Source: Salegentibacter sp. Hel_I_6 (GTDB lineage: Bacteria; Bacteroidota; Bacteroidia; Flavobacteriales; Flavobacteriaceae). Taken from it: 64,000 nucleotides of DNA. Position numbers and translations under genes: made by a program. The stretch covers positions 1,054,001-1,118,000 of the forward strand of contig NZ_JQNQ01000001.1 in assembly GCF_000745315.1 (NCBI RefSeq). Reading direction: 5' to 3'. Below are positions 50,865 to 60,684 of the stretch, one piece after another (positions within the stretch are counted from its first letter, which is position 1; each line of letters begins with the position of its first letter). The notes below the pieces were generated by a model. The model searched no databases. It saw only the letters and a list, made by a program, of their open reading frames with translations, and was not told where the DNA came from.

Positions 50865-51689
50865 TTACACCGCAACCTTCGCTTTAATTCCCGGATGCGG
50901 ATTATAATCTTCTAATTTAAAATCTTTATAGTCAAATCCAAAAATATCTTTTATTTCCTTATTGATTTTCATTTTTGGTAAAGCCCTGGGTTCTCTGGAA
51001 AGTTGCAGTTTCACCTGCTCCATATGATTACTGTAAATATGAACATCGCCAAAGGTGTGAATAAAATCTCCCGCTTCGTAGCCGCAAACCTGCGCCATCA
51101 TCATCGTGAATAATGCATAAGAGGCGATATTAAAAGGTACCCCAAGGAAAACATCGGCGCTTCTTTGAAAAAGCTGCAGTGACAGTTTTCCATCGGAAAC
51201 ATAAAATTGAAAAAATGCATGACAAGGCGGAAGTGCCGCTTTTCCATTCGCTACATTTTCTGAAAAGGATTTTGAAGAATCTGGCATCACTGAAGGATTC
51301 CAGGCTGAAACAAGCATTCTTCGACTGTTAGGATTTTTCTTTAAAGTTTCTACGATCTCAGCAATCTGGTCTATTTCTTCGCCATTCCAGTTACGCCATT
51401 GTTTGCCATAAACGGGACCAAGATCGCCCTTCTCATCGGCCCATTCATTCCAAATTCTAACTCCGTTTTCCTGCAAATATTCAACATTGGTATCACCCTT
51501 TAAAAACCACAGTAATTCATAAATAATAGATTTTAAATGTAGTTTTTTAGTTGTAACCATGGGAAAACCCTCGCTAAGATCAAATCGTAATTGGTGGCCA
51601 AATACGCTTCTGGTTCCAGTGCCTGTACGGTCTCCTTTATCGGTTCCGTTATCTAAAATATGTTGTAAAAGCTCGTGATATTGTTTCAT
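50865..51689 (-). CDS. thyA: Thymidylate synthase
   Basis: 274 residues from ATG 51689. HILDNGTDKGDRTGTGTRS, LLWFLKGDTNVEYLQ, ALPPCHAFFQFYV with the catalytic Cys, LQLFQRSADVFLGVPFNIAS. Makes dTMP from dUMP using methylene-THF. Adjacent to the nucleoside transporter gene in the same direction. Confidence 0.96.
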   Translation of the reverse strand: MKQYHELLQHILDNGTDKGDRTGTGTRSVFGHQLRFDLSEGFPMVTTKKLHLKSIIYELLWFLKGDTNVEYLQENGVRIWNEWADEKGDLGPVYGKQWRNWNGEEIDQIAEIVETLKKNPNSRRMLVSAWNPSVMPDSSKSFSENVANGKAALPPCHAFFQFYVSDGKLSLQLFQRSADVFLGVPFNIASYALFTMMMAQVCGYEAGDFIHTFGDVHIYSNHMEQVKLQLSREPRALPKMKINKEIKDIFGFDYKDFKLEDYNPHPGIKAKVAV

Positions 51690-51773
51690 AAGTTTAGGGT
51701 ACAGAAGATTAATTTTGCTAAAATAGCAAAAGCAAAAGCTTCTCAAATAAAATTCGGAAAGGTATTTTTTAAA

Positions 51774-53474
51774 TTAACCAATGATCATCCCGGCGATCGT
51801 TGCTGAAAGTAACGATGCAATAGTTCCGCCAATTAGTGCTTTCATACCAAATTCAGATAAAGTTTTTCTTTGCCCCGGTGCCAGCGAGCCAATTCCACCA
51901 ATTTGAATTCCTATGGATGCAAAATTTGCAAATCCACAAAGCATATAAGTAGCCATAATTACCGATTTTTCATAATTAAGACTCAGTGCGTTTGCAGTGT
52001 TTTTAAGATCAGCCAATTGAACATATCCTACAAATTCACTTGCAGCGAGTTTAATTCCCAGCAGTTGGCCCATAAGCATCATATCTTCCTTCGCGACACC
52101 GATAAGCCACATTAAGGGTGCGAAAATAATCCCAAGAATAGATTCCAGGGAAAACCCGGAATATGGAGTATTTTCAGCTAAAATAGCATTTAGACCTGTC
52201 CAGGAACCTGTCCAGTTTAGCACATAATTTATCATTGCGATAAAGGCAATAAAAACCAAAAGCATCGCTGCCACATTGGCTGCGAGTTTTAAACCTTCGG
52301 TAGTACCATTGGCTATAGCGTCAAGAATATTCGATCCAATTTTATCAGAAGAAACATCTACATTGGTATTGACTTTATTTTGCTGCGGATATAATATTTT
52401 TGAAACTACAATCGCTCCAGGTGCCGCCATTACTGATGCTGCCAGCAGGTGTTTTGCGAATTGAAGCCTAAGTTCTGGATCATCGCCACCCAAAAAGCCA
52501 ATGTAAGCGGCTAAAACTCCTCCGGCAACCGTGGCCATCCCGCCAATCATTACCAGAAGTATTTCAGAACGCGTCATACGTTCCAGGTAGGCTTTTATCA
52601 TAAGCGGGGCTTCGGTTTGACCAAGAAAAATATTACCGGCAACGCTCAAGCTTTCCGCACCAGAGATACCTAGTAGCTTAGTAAGAATATAGGCCAGTCC
52701 CTTTACTACAATTTGTATCACACCCAGGTAAAATAATACCGAAGTTAAAGCTGAAAAGAAAATAATGGTAGGTAAAACCTGAAAAAGGAAGATAAAGCCA
52801 AAACTTTCTACATCCATCATACCACCAAGCAGAAATTCACTACCTGCGGCAGTAAAATCAAGAATAAGCACGAAAATATTACCCACAAATTCGAATATAT
52901 TCTGAATAAACGTAACCTTTAAAACTCCGATAGCGAGCAATAGTTGCGCACTAAGACCAATTAAAACGGTCTTCCAGTTAATCGCTTTTCGATTACTACT
53001 AAATAAAAACGCGATTATAAGCAAGGTGAACATCCCTAGTACACCACGGCCAATACTGCTTACAGAAAGTCCTGCACTGGGTATCATTTCCTTTACCATG
53101 GGAGCCGGGATAACCTCCTGTGGATCATTGAAACCGGAATCTTTAAAATAAAATTCCTTATTCGCCTGGTTAATAACGAGACTGGAATCGGTTAATGTGG
53201 AAACCCTGTAATTTACAATACTATCTTCGGGGCTGTTATAAAAAAGTACAAGCAGTTTGTTTTGAAAGATATAATCTCCTGTCGCAAGCGTGTCTTCAGC
53301 TTTAGTTATGCTGAATAAACCTTCGTCTAGATTTAAAGTGTTCCCGTTAATGAAAGTCTCCTGGCCAGAATCTTGTTGCTCTGTATCTAAGCTCCAGGTT
53401 TTTGAAATGTTTTGAGAAAAAGTGCTGGTAACACTTAACAGAACTAAAATCAGGCAAAACCAGGTTTTATTCAT
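51774..53474 (-). CDS. NupC family concentrative nucleoside transporter with secreted N-terminal domain
   Basis: About 566 residues. The C-terminal ~420 residues are a CNT/NupC transporter with several membrane helices, GIQIGGIGSLAPGQR and FLGQTEAPLMIKAYL. Ahead of it is a signal peptide (MNKTWFCLILVLLSVTSTFSQ) and about 110 residues that look like a lipocalin-type beta domain. I prefer ATG 53474; an ATG at 53486 (TAATG overlap with the upstream stop) is also possible. Na+- or H+-coupled uptake of nucleosides, next to thyA. Confidence 0.88.
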   Translation of the reverse strand: MNKTWFCLILVLLSVTSTFSQNISKTWSLDTEQQDSGQETFINGNTLNLDEGLFSITKAEDTLATGDYIFQNKLLVLFYNSPEDSIVNYRVSTLTDSSLVINQANKEFYFKDSGFNDPQEVIPAPMVKEMIPSAGLSVSSIGRGVLGMFTLLIIAFLFSSNRKAINWKTVLIGLSAQLLLAIGVLKVTFIQNIFEFVGNIFVLILDFTAAGSEFLLGGMMDVESFGFIFLFQVLPTIIFFSALTSVLFYLGVIQIVVKGLAYILTKLLGISGAESLSVAGNIFLGQTEAPLMIKAYLERMTRSEILLVMIGGMATVAGGVLAAYIGFLGGDDPELRLQFAKHLLAASVMAAPGAIVVSKILYPQQNKVNTNVDVSSDKIGSNILDAIANGTTEGLKLAANVAAMLLVFIAFIAMINYVLNWTGSWTGLNAILAENTPYSGFSLESILGIIFAPLMWLIGVAKEDMMLMGQLLGIKLAASEFVGYVQLADLKNTANALSLNYEKSVIMATYMLCGFANFASIGIQIGGIGSLAPGQRKTLSEFGMKALIGGTIASLLSATIAGMIIG

Positions 53475-53485
53475 AAATGCGAGCA

Positions 53486-54109
53486 TTATTTGCGTTTGGA
53501 TATTTCGTCCCTTATGCGTGCCGCCTTTTCGTAATCTTCATTGTTTACGGCCTGGGAGAGGAGCGTTTTAAGCTCGTCTAGAGAAAGTTTTTTGTAATTT
53601 GTATCGTCAGATTTTATATCAATATCATCGGGAAGTAATTCCTCTGAAATTATTTCTTCTTCTTGTTTTTCTGAAGGCACCTGTTCGCCTTCATCGCCTT
53701 TTAAGAAGATACCGGCCTTGTCAAGAATATTTTTATAGGTAAAGATGGGGGCGTCAAATCTTAAGGCCAAAGCAATGGCATCGCTTGTACGCGCATCTAT
53801 AATTTCTTCAATCTTATCGCGTTCGCAAATAAGACTGGAATAAAAAACGCCATCTACCAGTTTATGGATAATTACCTGTTTAACGGTAATTTCAAACCGA
53901 TCTGCAAAATTTTTAAAAAGGTCGTGGGTTAACGGGCGTGGAGGTTTAATCTCTTTTTCCAGGGCAATCGCGATAGATTGCGCTTCAAAAGCTCCAATAA
54001 CTATGGGAAGTTTACGTTCACCATCTACCTCGCTCAGGATTAAAGCGTAAGCTCCGTTTTGGGTTTGACTATAAGAAATTCCTTTTATATTAAGGCGCAC
54101 TAAACTCAT
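53486..54109 (-). CDS. Bifunctional nuclease (DUF151) with C-terminal UVR motif
   Basis: 207 residues. DUF151 core LSEVDGERKLPIVIGAFEAQ, RPLTHDLF, ARTSDAIALALRFDAPIF; then an acidic linker and a UVR-type motif, LKTLLSQAVNNEDYEKAARI, at the end. DUF151 of plants (BFN1-like) has RNase and DNase activity; the bacterial role is unclear. Precedes nupC and follows etfA's terminator. Confidence 0.88.
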   Translation of the reverse strand: MSLVRLNIKGISYSQTQNGAYALILSEVDGERKLPIVIGAFEAQSIAIALEKEIKPPRPLTHDLFKNFADRFEITVKQVIIHKLVDGVFYSSLICERDKIEEIIDARTSDAIALALRFDAPIFTYKNILDKAGIFLKGDEGEQVPSEKQEEEIISEELLPDDIDIKSDDTNYKKLSLDELKTLLSQAVNNEDYEKAARIRDEISKRK

Positions 54110-54122
54110 ATATCATCAATTA

Positions 54123-54172
54123 AAAAGGGCTGTCTAAAGCAGGACTTTTCACTACATTTAGACAGCCCTTTT
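54123..54172 (-). terminator. Strong terminator downstream of etfA
   Basis: Perfect 16-bp stem AAAAGGGCTGTCTAAA (54123-54138) with TTTAGACAGCCCTTTT (54157-54172) and a T-run on the minus strand. Confidence 0.88.
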
Positions 54173-54193
54173 AAGGGGTGCAAGTTATAAAAA

Positions 54194-55156
54194 TTATGCG
54201 TTTTTCGCTTTAAATTCCTTTAGTTTTTCGTTTAGCTTAGGTACGATCTCAAAAGCATCACCCACCACACCATAATCTGCAGCTTTAAAGAAAGGCGCTT
54301 CAGGATCGTTGTTGATCACTACTTTGGTTTTAGCAGCGTTAATTCCAGCTAAATGCTGAATTGCTCCTGAAATACCCACAGCTATGTAAAGATTTGAAGC
54401 AACAGGTTTTCCTGTTTGCCCCACGTGTTCACTATGTGGTCTCCAGCCCATATCACTTACAGGCTTGGAGCAAGCGGTTGCTGCACCCAAAATATCGGCC
54501 ATTTCTTCAATCATCCCCCAATTCTCAGGGCCTTTAAGTCCGCGGCCACCAGAAACTACTACTTCAGCATCTGCGATGGTTACTTTATCTTTGGCTTTAT
54601 CAACCGATTCTACATTCACTGTAAAGTCTCCTTCTTTTAGTTCCGGAGAAAAATCTTCAACCGTAGCATCACCTTGATTCTCCTTTAAACCGAAAGCATT
54701 TTGAGACAATCCTACTATTTTCACATCGGTAGTGATTTTGGTAAAATTGAATGCTTTATTGGTAAAAGCACTTCTTTTAACCGTAAAAGGATCGGTGCTT
54801 TCTGGAGCAGCCATTACGTTTGAAGCGTAACCAGCATTTAAATGTACTGCTAAAAGAGGCGCTAAATATCTGCTGTTCGCACTCTGGCTTACTACAACTA
54901 TTTTACTTCCTTCTTTTTTTACAGCTTGTGTCAATGCATCTGCATAAGCTTCAGCATTAAATTTGCTCAATTTATCATTCTGGATGTTAAGCACTTTGCT
55001 AACACCATAATTTCCAAGTTCAGAAGTATCAGTTGCGTTAAAACTAACTGCAACAACTTCATCGCCACCGGCTACTTCTTTTGCATAAGAAGCAACTTCA
55101 AAAGCAGCTTTTTTAAACTTGCCATCTTCGGTCTCTGTATATACTAAAACTGACAT
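54194..55156 (-). CDS. etfA: Electron transfer flavoprotein alpha subunit
   Basis: 320 residues. The C-terminal FAD motif is VVSGGRGLKGPENWGMIEEM and DMGWRPHSEHVGQTGKPVAS; NLYIAVGISGAIQHLAGI follows. Accepts electrons from acyl-CoA dehydrogenases, such as the one at 23618, and passes them to ETF:quinone oxidoreductase. Follows etfB after 131 bases containing a repeat. Confidence 0.95.
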   Translation of the reverse strand: MSVLVYTETEDGKFKKAAFEVASYAKEVAGGDEVVAVSFNATDTSELGNYGVSKVLNIQNDKLSKFNAEAYADALTQAVKKEGSKIVVVSQSANSRYLAPLLAVHLNAGYASNVMAAPESTDPFTVKRSAFTNKAFNFTKITTDVKIVGLSQNAFGLKENQGDATVEDFSPELKEGDFTVNVESVDKAKDKVTIADAEVVVSGGRGLKGPENWGMIEEMADILGAATACSKPVSDMGWRPHSEHVGQTGKPVASNLYIAVGISGAIQHLAGINAAKTKVVINNDPEAPFFKAADYGVVGDAFEIVPKLNEKLKEFKAKNA

Positions 55157-55170
55157 ATCTATTTATTTTT

Positions 55171-55193
55171 GTCATTTCCGCGAAGGCGGAAAT
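55171..55193 (+). repeat. Palindromic repeat family B, copy 4
   Basis: GTCATTTCCGCGAAGGCGGA followed by AAT, in the gap between etfB and etfA. Same family as the three copies in the metY leader. Confidence 0.7.
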
Positions 55194-55287
55194 ACTATTT
55201 TATATTTTTTCCACATTCTAAAGCGGAAATCTTATTTAATCTTTTCAAATCTCAAAGGTTTTAAAAACCTGTGAGGCTTCTTCTAAA

Positions 55288-56034
55288 TTATATTGCTTTT
55301 GCTTCGTTATGAAGTAAATCTATCAATTCGTCAAGATTTTCAGGGTCAATAAGTTTTACATCTCCTTTTGGAGCTGGTTTTTCAAATTTCACAGCTTCGG
55401 TTTGAACAGAAACTTCTTCTGCAGCCACAACATTTAAAGGTTTTTTACGCGCTTGCATAATTCCACGCATATTTGGGATCTTAAGGTCGCTTTCTTCAAC
55501 CAAACCTTTTTGACCACCAATTACCAATGGAAGAGAAGCTGTTAAAGTTTCTTTACCACCGTCTATTTCACGAATAGCTTTGGCTTTATCACCATCAATT
55601 TCTAAACTGATGCAGTTATTTACAAAGTTAGCATCCAGAATTGCAGCAAGCATTCCCGGTACCATTCCGCCATTATAATCTATAGATTCACGGCCGGCAA
55701 TAACAAGATCATATCCGCCATCTTTCGCAACTTTTGCAAGTTGTTTGGCTACCTGGAAACCATCGGTTGCAGGAGTATCTACTCTTATAGCATTATCGGC
55801 TCCAATAGCCAGGGCTTTTCTTAAAGTTGGTTCTGTTTCAGCGCCACCTACATTTACTACATCTACACTTGCGCCTTGCTTTTCTTTAAACCACATAGCG
55901 CGAGTAAGTCCAAATTCATCATTTGGGTTAATTACAAAATTCACTCCGTTGGTATCGAATTTCGAATCGCCGTCGGTGAAATTGATTTTTGAGGTAGTAT
56001 CAGGAACGTGACTAATACATACTAATATTTTCAT
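55288..56034 (-). CDS. etfB: Electron transfer flavoprotein beta subunit
   Basis: 248 residues. KILVCISHVPDTTSKI at the start, NPNDEFGLTRAMWFKE, AKVAKDGGYDLVIAGRESID, and the ETF beta signature near PNMRGIMQARKKPL. Pairs with EtfA to bind AMP and FAD. Confidence 0.95.
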   Translation of the reverse strand: MKILVCISHVPDTTSKINFTDGDSKFDTNGVNFVINPNDEFGLTRAMWFKEKQGASVDVVNVGGAETEPTLRKALAIGADNAIRVDTPATDGFQVAKQLAKVAKDGGYDLVIAGRESIDYNGGMVPGMLAAILDANFVNNCISLEIDGDKAKAIREIDGGKETLTASLPLVIGGQKGLVEESDLKIPNMRGIMQARKKPLNVVAAEEVSVQTEAVKFEKPAPKGDVKLIDPENLDELIDLLHNEAKAI

Positions 56035-56349
56035 TATAGCGAGTTTTTTAAATTTATAACGATTTCGTTTACGAAGTTACATAATTTAATTCGAAAAATG
56101 CTATGCACGCATAATAAATTTCAAGAATTTTATCTACCCATAAATTATGGAATTCCTAAATAAGTTATATAAATGATGAAATAAAGTCGCAAAAGCTTAA
56201 TGAAAATGATTATTTACTAATTGGAATATTAGTTTTTATTAGAGATTAAAAGGACCTACAAATTTTTGTGGATTATTAGTGGTGAAAACTTTATTGAATT
56301 ACTATTTTTGTTCCTTTAATATGAATAAAAATATTTAGCATTATATATA
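56035..56349. other. Divergent intergenic region etfB / pdhB
   Basis: 315 AT-rich bases without an ORF. The only element I can point to is TATTTTTG at 56303-56310, a -7 box (TAnnTTTG) 40 bases before pdhB. A near match TAACTTCG is on the minus strand ahead of etfB. No riboswitch, repeat or terminator was seen. Confidence 0.5.
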
Positions 56350-57330
56350 ATGAAGACAATTCAATTTAGGGAGGCCATTCAGCAAGCAATGAGCGAAGAG
56401 ATGCGAAAAGACGATACCATTTATTTAATGGGCGAAGAAGTAGCAGAATATAATGGTGCTTACAAAGCCTCTAAAGGTATGTTAGACGAATTTGGCCCTG
56501 ATCGTGTTATAGATACCCCAATTGCCGAGCTTGGTTTTTCGGGAATTGGTGTAGGTTCAGCAATGAATGGTAACAGGCCAATTATTGAGTTTATGACCTT
56601 TAATTTCTCTTTAGTTGGAATTGACCAGATTATAAATAACGCGGCAAAAATGCGCCAAATGAGTGGTGGGCAATTTAATATTCCTATCGTTTTTAGAGGG
56701 CCAACCGCCTCTGCAGGTCAATTAGGTGCAACGCACTCACAGGCTTTTGAAAGCTGGTTTGCTAATTGCCCGGGCTTAAAAGTTATTGTTCCTTCAAATC
56801 CTTATGACGCGAAAGGCTTGCTTAAAGCTGCCATTCGTGACGATGATCCTGTGATCTTTATGGAAAGTGAACAGATGTATGGAGATAAGGGTGAAGTGCC
56901 AGAAGATGAATATGTAATTGAAATTGGGAAAGCCGATATTAAAAGAGAAGGTAGTGATGTAACTATTGTTTCTTTCGGAAAAATTATAAAAGAGGCCTAT
57001 AAAGCAGCAGATAAATTAGCTGAAGACGATATTTCTTGTGAGATCATAGATCTTAGAACCATTCGACCAATGGATCACGAGACCATTCTTGAATCTGTAA
57101 AGAAAACCAATCGTTTGGTGATTTTGGAAGAGGCCTGGCCTTTTGGCAATATTGCTACCGAAATTACTTACCAGGTGCAATCTAAAGCTTTTGATTATTT
57201 AGATGCGCCAATAGTAAAAATAAATACTGCCGATACTCCAGCTCCTTACTCTCCTGTTTTACTTAAAGAATGGTTGCCAAATAGCGACGATGTAATTAAA
57301 GCAGTAAAGCAGGTTATGTATATTGACTAA
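56350..57330 (+). CDS. pdhB: Pyruvate dehydrogenase E1 component beta subunit
   Basis: 326 residues. Transketolase-type pyrimidine domain: MKTIQFREAIQQAMSEEM, MGEEVAEYNGAYKASKGML, DTPIAELGFSGIGVGSAM, FRGPTASAGQLGATHSQAFE; then the transketolase C domain with VSFGKIIKEAYKAAD and EEAWPFGNIATEI. Needs an alpha subunit and E2, which are not in the window, so the complex genes are scattered. Confidence 0.93.
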   Translation: MKTIQFREAIQQAMSEEMRKDDTIYLMGEEVAEYNGAYKASKGMLDEFGPDRVIDTPIAELGFSGIGVGSAMNGNRPIIEFMTFNFSLVGIDQIINNAAKMRQMSGGQFNIPIVFRGPTASAGQLGATHSQAFESWFANCPGLKVIVPSNPYDAKGLLKAAIRDDDPVIFMESEQMYGDKGEVPEDEYVIEIGKADIKREGSDVTIVSFGKIIKEAYKAADKLAEDDISCEIIDLRTIRPMDHETILESVKKTNRLVILEEAWPFGNIATEITYQVQSKAFDYLDAPIVKINTADTPAPYSPVLLKEWLPNSDDVIKAVKQVMYID

Positions 57331-57489
57331 ACCAGCACAATGCCGGTGGCAAAAATTAGCAATACAGTCAATTAATTGTAAGTTTATGTGTAACTCCAAG
57401 TATAGGCTTAAACTTATAAATAAATAGAAAAATTCCTTATAAATTTGAAACTTCATCGGATGTTAATTCGGTGAAGTTTTTTTTGTCTT

Positions 57490-59988
57490 ATGATTAATAG
57501 ATCACAACTCTTCACTTTCCTCTTCTTATTTACCTGTATTCTGGGAATAGCCCAAACCAAAGTTGGTGGTGTGGTGAAAGATTCTACCGGGCAATCGCTT
57601 CCGTTTGTAACGGTGATTTTTAATAAATCTTCAGAAGGAACAACTTCAGGCGAAAATGGGAAATTTTATTTACAAAGTAAAAATGATTATGCCGAGCTTA
57701 AAATTTCTTCTGTAGGTTATAAGACTGAAATAATCCAACTTCAGCAAAAAACAAACCTTGATCTGGAAATTGTTTTAAATGAAGAAACTTCTAATTTGGA
57801 CGAAGTTCTAATTTCAAGGGGAAAAACTTCAAAAAACAACAACCCGGCATTAGATATTCTTCGAAAAATATGGGAAAATAAGCGAAGCAATGGGGTTTCG
57901 GCTTTTAAACAATACGAGTATAAAAGATACGAAAAATTGGAGTTTGACCTGGATGGAATTGACAGTTCCGTGGTAAAAAACCCGCTTTTCAATGGGATGG
58001 AATTTATTTTTGATTATACCGACACTAATAGGATTTCAGGAAGAAGTTATTTACCAATTTTCATCAATGAATCTGTTTCAAAAGTTTACGGTGACAATGT
58101 TGATAATGAGAAAAGAGAAGATCTCTTAGGAAATAAAAATTCCGGCTTTGAGCAAAACCAAAATCTTATCGCCGCCGTTAAAGATGTAGCCGATGAATAT
58201 GATGTCTATAATAATTATATCAAGGTTTTTGACAAGAGTTTTGTGAGTCCCCTTTCCAAAACAGGCATCAACAACTATAATTATGTATTAAGCGATAGTA
58301 CATATATAGAAGATAAATGGTGTTATAATATTATTTATTATCCAAGACGGGAAAACGAGCTGACTTTTAAAGGAGATTTTTGGGTTAATGATACCACCTG
58401 GGCGGTAAAGAAAATTAATCTTGAAGCTTCTCGTGATGCCAATATAAACTGGGTAAAAGAACTATATATAGAACAGGAATTTGAAGTGCTTAACGATTCT
58501 GTTTTTCTGATTTCTAAAGATTATTTTCAGGCTAATTTCTCATTAACCAAGAAAGAAACTTCAAAAGGAGTTTACGCAAAACGCACTCGCATTTTTGATG
58601 AATATACCTTTAACCAGAAAAAAGCAAAAGAATTTTATAATAAAAGAGTATATAATTTCAACGAAGAAATTTATAAAAGGGAAGAATCATTTTGGAATGA
58701 AAACCGCCTCGAGAACTTAAATAATGAAGAAGAAGGTATTTATGCTATGTTAGATAGTTTAAGGAAGGTACCTGCTTTTAGGAGGATATATGATATCGCA
58801 ACTATCGCGGAATCTGGTTATGTAGAATTTAATGGCTGGGATTTTGGACCGGTTTATTCATTATTTGATTATAACCAAATTGAAGGATTTAGAACTCGTG
58901 TGGGTGGAAGAACCTATTTTGGCCAACACGATCCCTGGAGAATTGAAGGGTATTTAGCCTACGGGTTTAAGGATGATAAATTTAAATATGGAATTTCAGG
59001 AAAATGGTTGTTAGATCCCCAATCCCGTTTAATTATTTCTGGCGGAAAAAGACGGGATATTGAGCAGTTAGGCGCTAGTTTAACCAATAACACTACCGAT
59101 GTTTTGGGGCGTAGTCTCGCCTCTTCGGGACTTGTTAGTGTTGGAGATAACACGAAACTAAGTAATATAGATTTAAGCACTTTTAATCTGGAAATTGAAC
59201 CCTGGTATAATTTTAATATTCGATTTGGTGCTGCCTACCGCGAAATAAGCTCGGCCTCCCCTACTTTTAGTTTAGATTATTATATAGATGAAACCTTTAC
59301 AGAAACGGCTTCAGAAATAAAGCAAACCGAAATTTCCAGTATTTTCACCTATACCCCCGGCAGAGAAACTTCGGGATTTGGAGTAGAACGAAATGTGGTG
59401 AACGATGAAGAATTTCCTACGTTTTTCCTAAACTATACATTAGGTCTTAAGAATATTCTAAATAGCGATTTCGATTATAAAAAACTGCAATTTTATTACG
59501 ATCAGCCTCTTAGAATTGGTGGATTTGGGAGAGCTAATGCCAGTTTAGAAGCAGGAAAAACCTTTGGAGAAGTTCCTTTAGGACTCTTAAATGTAGTCCC
59601 GGGAAATCAAACATATTTCGCAATGTACAATTCATTTCCCGTACTTAATTTCTATGAATTTGTAACGGACACCTATATTTCAGCACATTTTAATCATAAT
59701 TTCAATGGAAGGCTTTTTGCCAGGATTCCACTTTTACGAGATTTAAATTTGCGAGAATTAATAGGTATTCGCGGGGTTTGGGGAGAAATTTCAGAAGAAA
59801 ATAAACAATTAAACGCATCAGGAATAATGCTGCGAGCGCCCAACAGGGAACCTTACTATGAGTATAGTTTTGGTGTTGGCAATATTTTTAAATTTTTAAG
59901 CCTGGAAGCGCATTTTAGAGGTAATTATCGTCAAATTCCCGAAGCCCGAAATTTTGCAATTACAGCTTCCTTCGGTTTTCACTTCTAA
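57490..59988 (+). CDS. DUF5686 outer-membrane protein with carboxypeptidase-like regulatory domain
   Basis: 832 residues. Signal peptide (MINRSQLFTFLFLFTCILGIAQ), a CarboxypepD_reg-like beta domain (about 25-110, with GVVKDSTGQSLPFVTV and ISSVGYKTEI), then the DUF5686 region rich in beta strands ending with an aromatic residue (SFGFHF), fitting an outer-membrane barrel. No TonB plug domain is evident, so this is not a SusC-type receptor. Function unknown. Confidence 0.85.
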   Translation: MINRSQLFTFLFLFTCILGIAQTKVGGVVKDSTGQSLPFVTVIFNKSSEGTTSGENGKFYLQSKNDYAELKISSVGYKTEIIQLQQKTNLDLEIVLNEETSNLDEVLISRGKTSKNNNPALDILRKIWENKRSNGVSAFKQYEYKRYEKLEFDLDGIDSSVVKNPLFNGMEFIFDYTDTNRISGRSYLPIFINESVSKVYGDNVDNEKREDLLGNKNSGFEQNQNLIAAVKDVADEYDVYNNYIKVFDKSFVSPLSKTGINNYNYVLSDSTYIEDKWCYNIIYYPRRENELTFKGDFWVNDTTWAVKKINLEASRDANINWVKELYIEQEFEVLNDSVFLISKDYFQANFSLTKKETSKGVYAKRTRIFDEYTFNQKKAKEFYNKRVYNFNEEIYKREESFWNENRLENLNNEEEGIYAMLDSLRKVPAFRRIYDIATIAESGYVEFNGWDFGPVYSLFDYNQIEGFRTRVGGRTYFGQHDPWRIEGYLAYGFKDDKFKYGISGKWLLDPQSRLIISGGKRRDIEQLGASLTNNTTDVLGRSLASSGLVSVGDNTKLSNIDLSTFNLEIEPWYNFNIRFGAAYREISSASPTFSLDYYIDETFTETASEIKQTEISSIFTYTPGRETSGFGVERNVVNDEEFPTFFLNYTLGLKNILNSDFDYKKLQFYYDQPLRIGGFGRANASLEAGKTFGEVPLGLLNVVPGNQTYFAMYNSFPVLNFYEFVTDTYISAHFNHNFNGRLFARIPLLRDLNLRELIGIRGVWGEISEENKQLNASGIMLRAPNREPYYEYSFGVGNIFKFLSLEAHFRGNYRQIPEARNFAITASFGFHF

Positions 59989-60015
59989 ATAAGCCGAATT
60001 AATATTGATTTTCAC

Positions 60016-60023
60016 TATATTTG
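60016..60023 (+). promoter_or_regulatory. -7 box of ppa
   Basis: TATATTTG, 30 bases before the ppa start codon; matches TAnnTTTG. Confidence 0.5.
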
Positions 60024-60052
60024 CCGCCCTTAATTGAGAAAAACGAAAGAAA

Positions 60053-60571
60053 ATGTCAGATAGTTTTGATGTATTAATAGAGATCCCGAAAGGGAGTAGA
60101 AACAAGTATGAGTATGATTTTGAGTTAAAGAAAGTCCGTTATGACAGGATGATCTTTTCTTCCATGATGTACCCTGCAGATTATGGGTTTATCCCCAACA
60201 CGCTTGCTCTGGATAGTGACCCATTAGATGTTTTAGTGTTGGTAAGCGAGCCAACTTTCCCTGGTGTGGTTATGGAAGTTAAGCCAATTGGTGTTTTCCA
60301 TATGGCCGATGAAAAGGGACCAGATGAGAAAATTATTTGTGTGCCGGTTTCAGATCCTATTTGGAATAGATTGAACGATCTTAAAGAACTTAATGGCCAC
60401 ATGATCAAAGAAATTGAACATTTCTTTAAAGTTTACAAAGATCTTGAGAAGAAAAAAGTAGATGTTGGTGGTTGGGGCGATGCTAATGAGGCGCGTAAAA
60501 TTATTCAGGATTGTATAGACCGTTTTGAGAATTATGATGGTGACAAGGACCGTTTTGGAATACTACCATAA
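60053..60571 (+). CDS. ppa: Soluble inorganic pyrophosphatase (family I)
   Basis: 172 residues. EIPKGSRNKYEYD, YPADYGFIPNT, DSDPLDVLVL and CVPVSDPIWNRLND are the family I active-site motifs with the metal-binding acids. Hydrolyses pyrophosphate in the cytoplasm. The membrane pyrophosphatase follows 113 bases later, after a terminator. Confidence 0.95.
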   Translation: MSDSFDVLIEIPKGSRNKYEYDFELKKVRYDRMIFSSMMYPADYGFIPNTLALDSDPLDVLVLVSEPTFPGVVMEVKPIGVFHMADEKGPDEKIICVPVSDPIWNRLNDLKELNGHMIKEIEHFFKVYKDLEKKKVDVGGWGDANEARKIIQDCIDRFENYDGDKDRFGILP

Positions 60572-60597
60572 TTAAAACAACATATTTTTGATAATTT

Positions 60598-60631
60598 AAA
60601 AGCAATAACCTTAAAAAGTTATTGCTTTTTT
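60598..60631 (+). terminator. Terminator of ppa
   Basis: AAAAGCAATAAC and GTTATTGCTTTT form a perfect 12-bp stem followed by T-rich sequence. Confidence 0.85.
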
Positions 60632-60684
60632 AATTATAGCCGATTTACTACATTAGCCATATTAACTAAAACTTAACAATTAAT

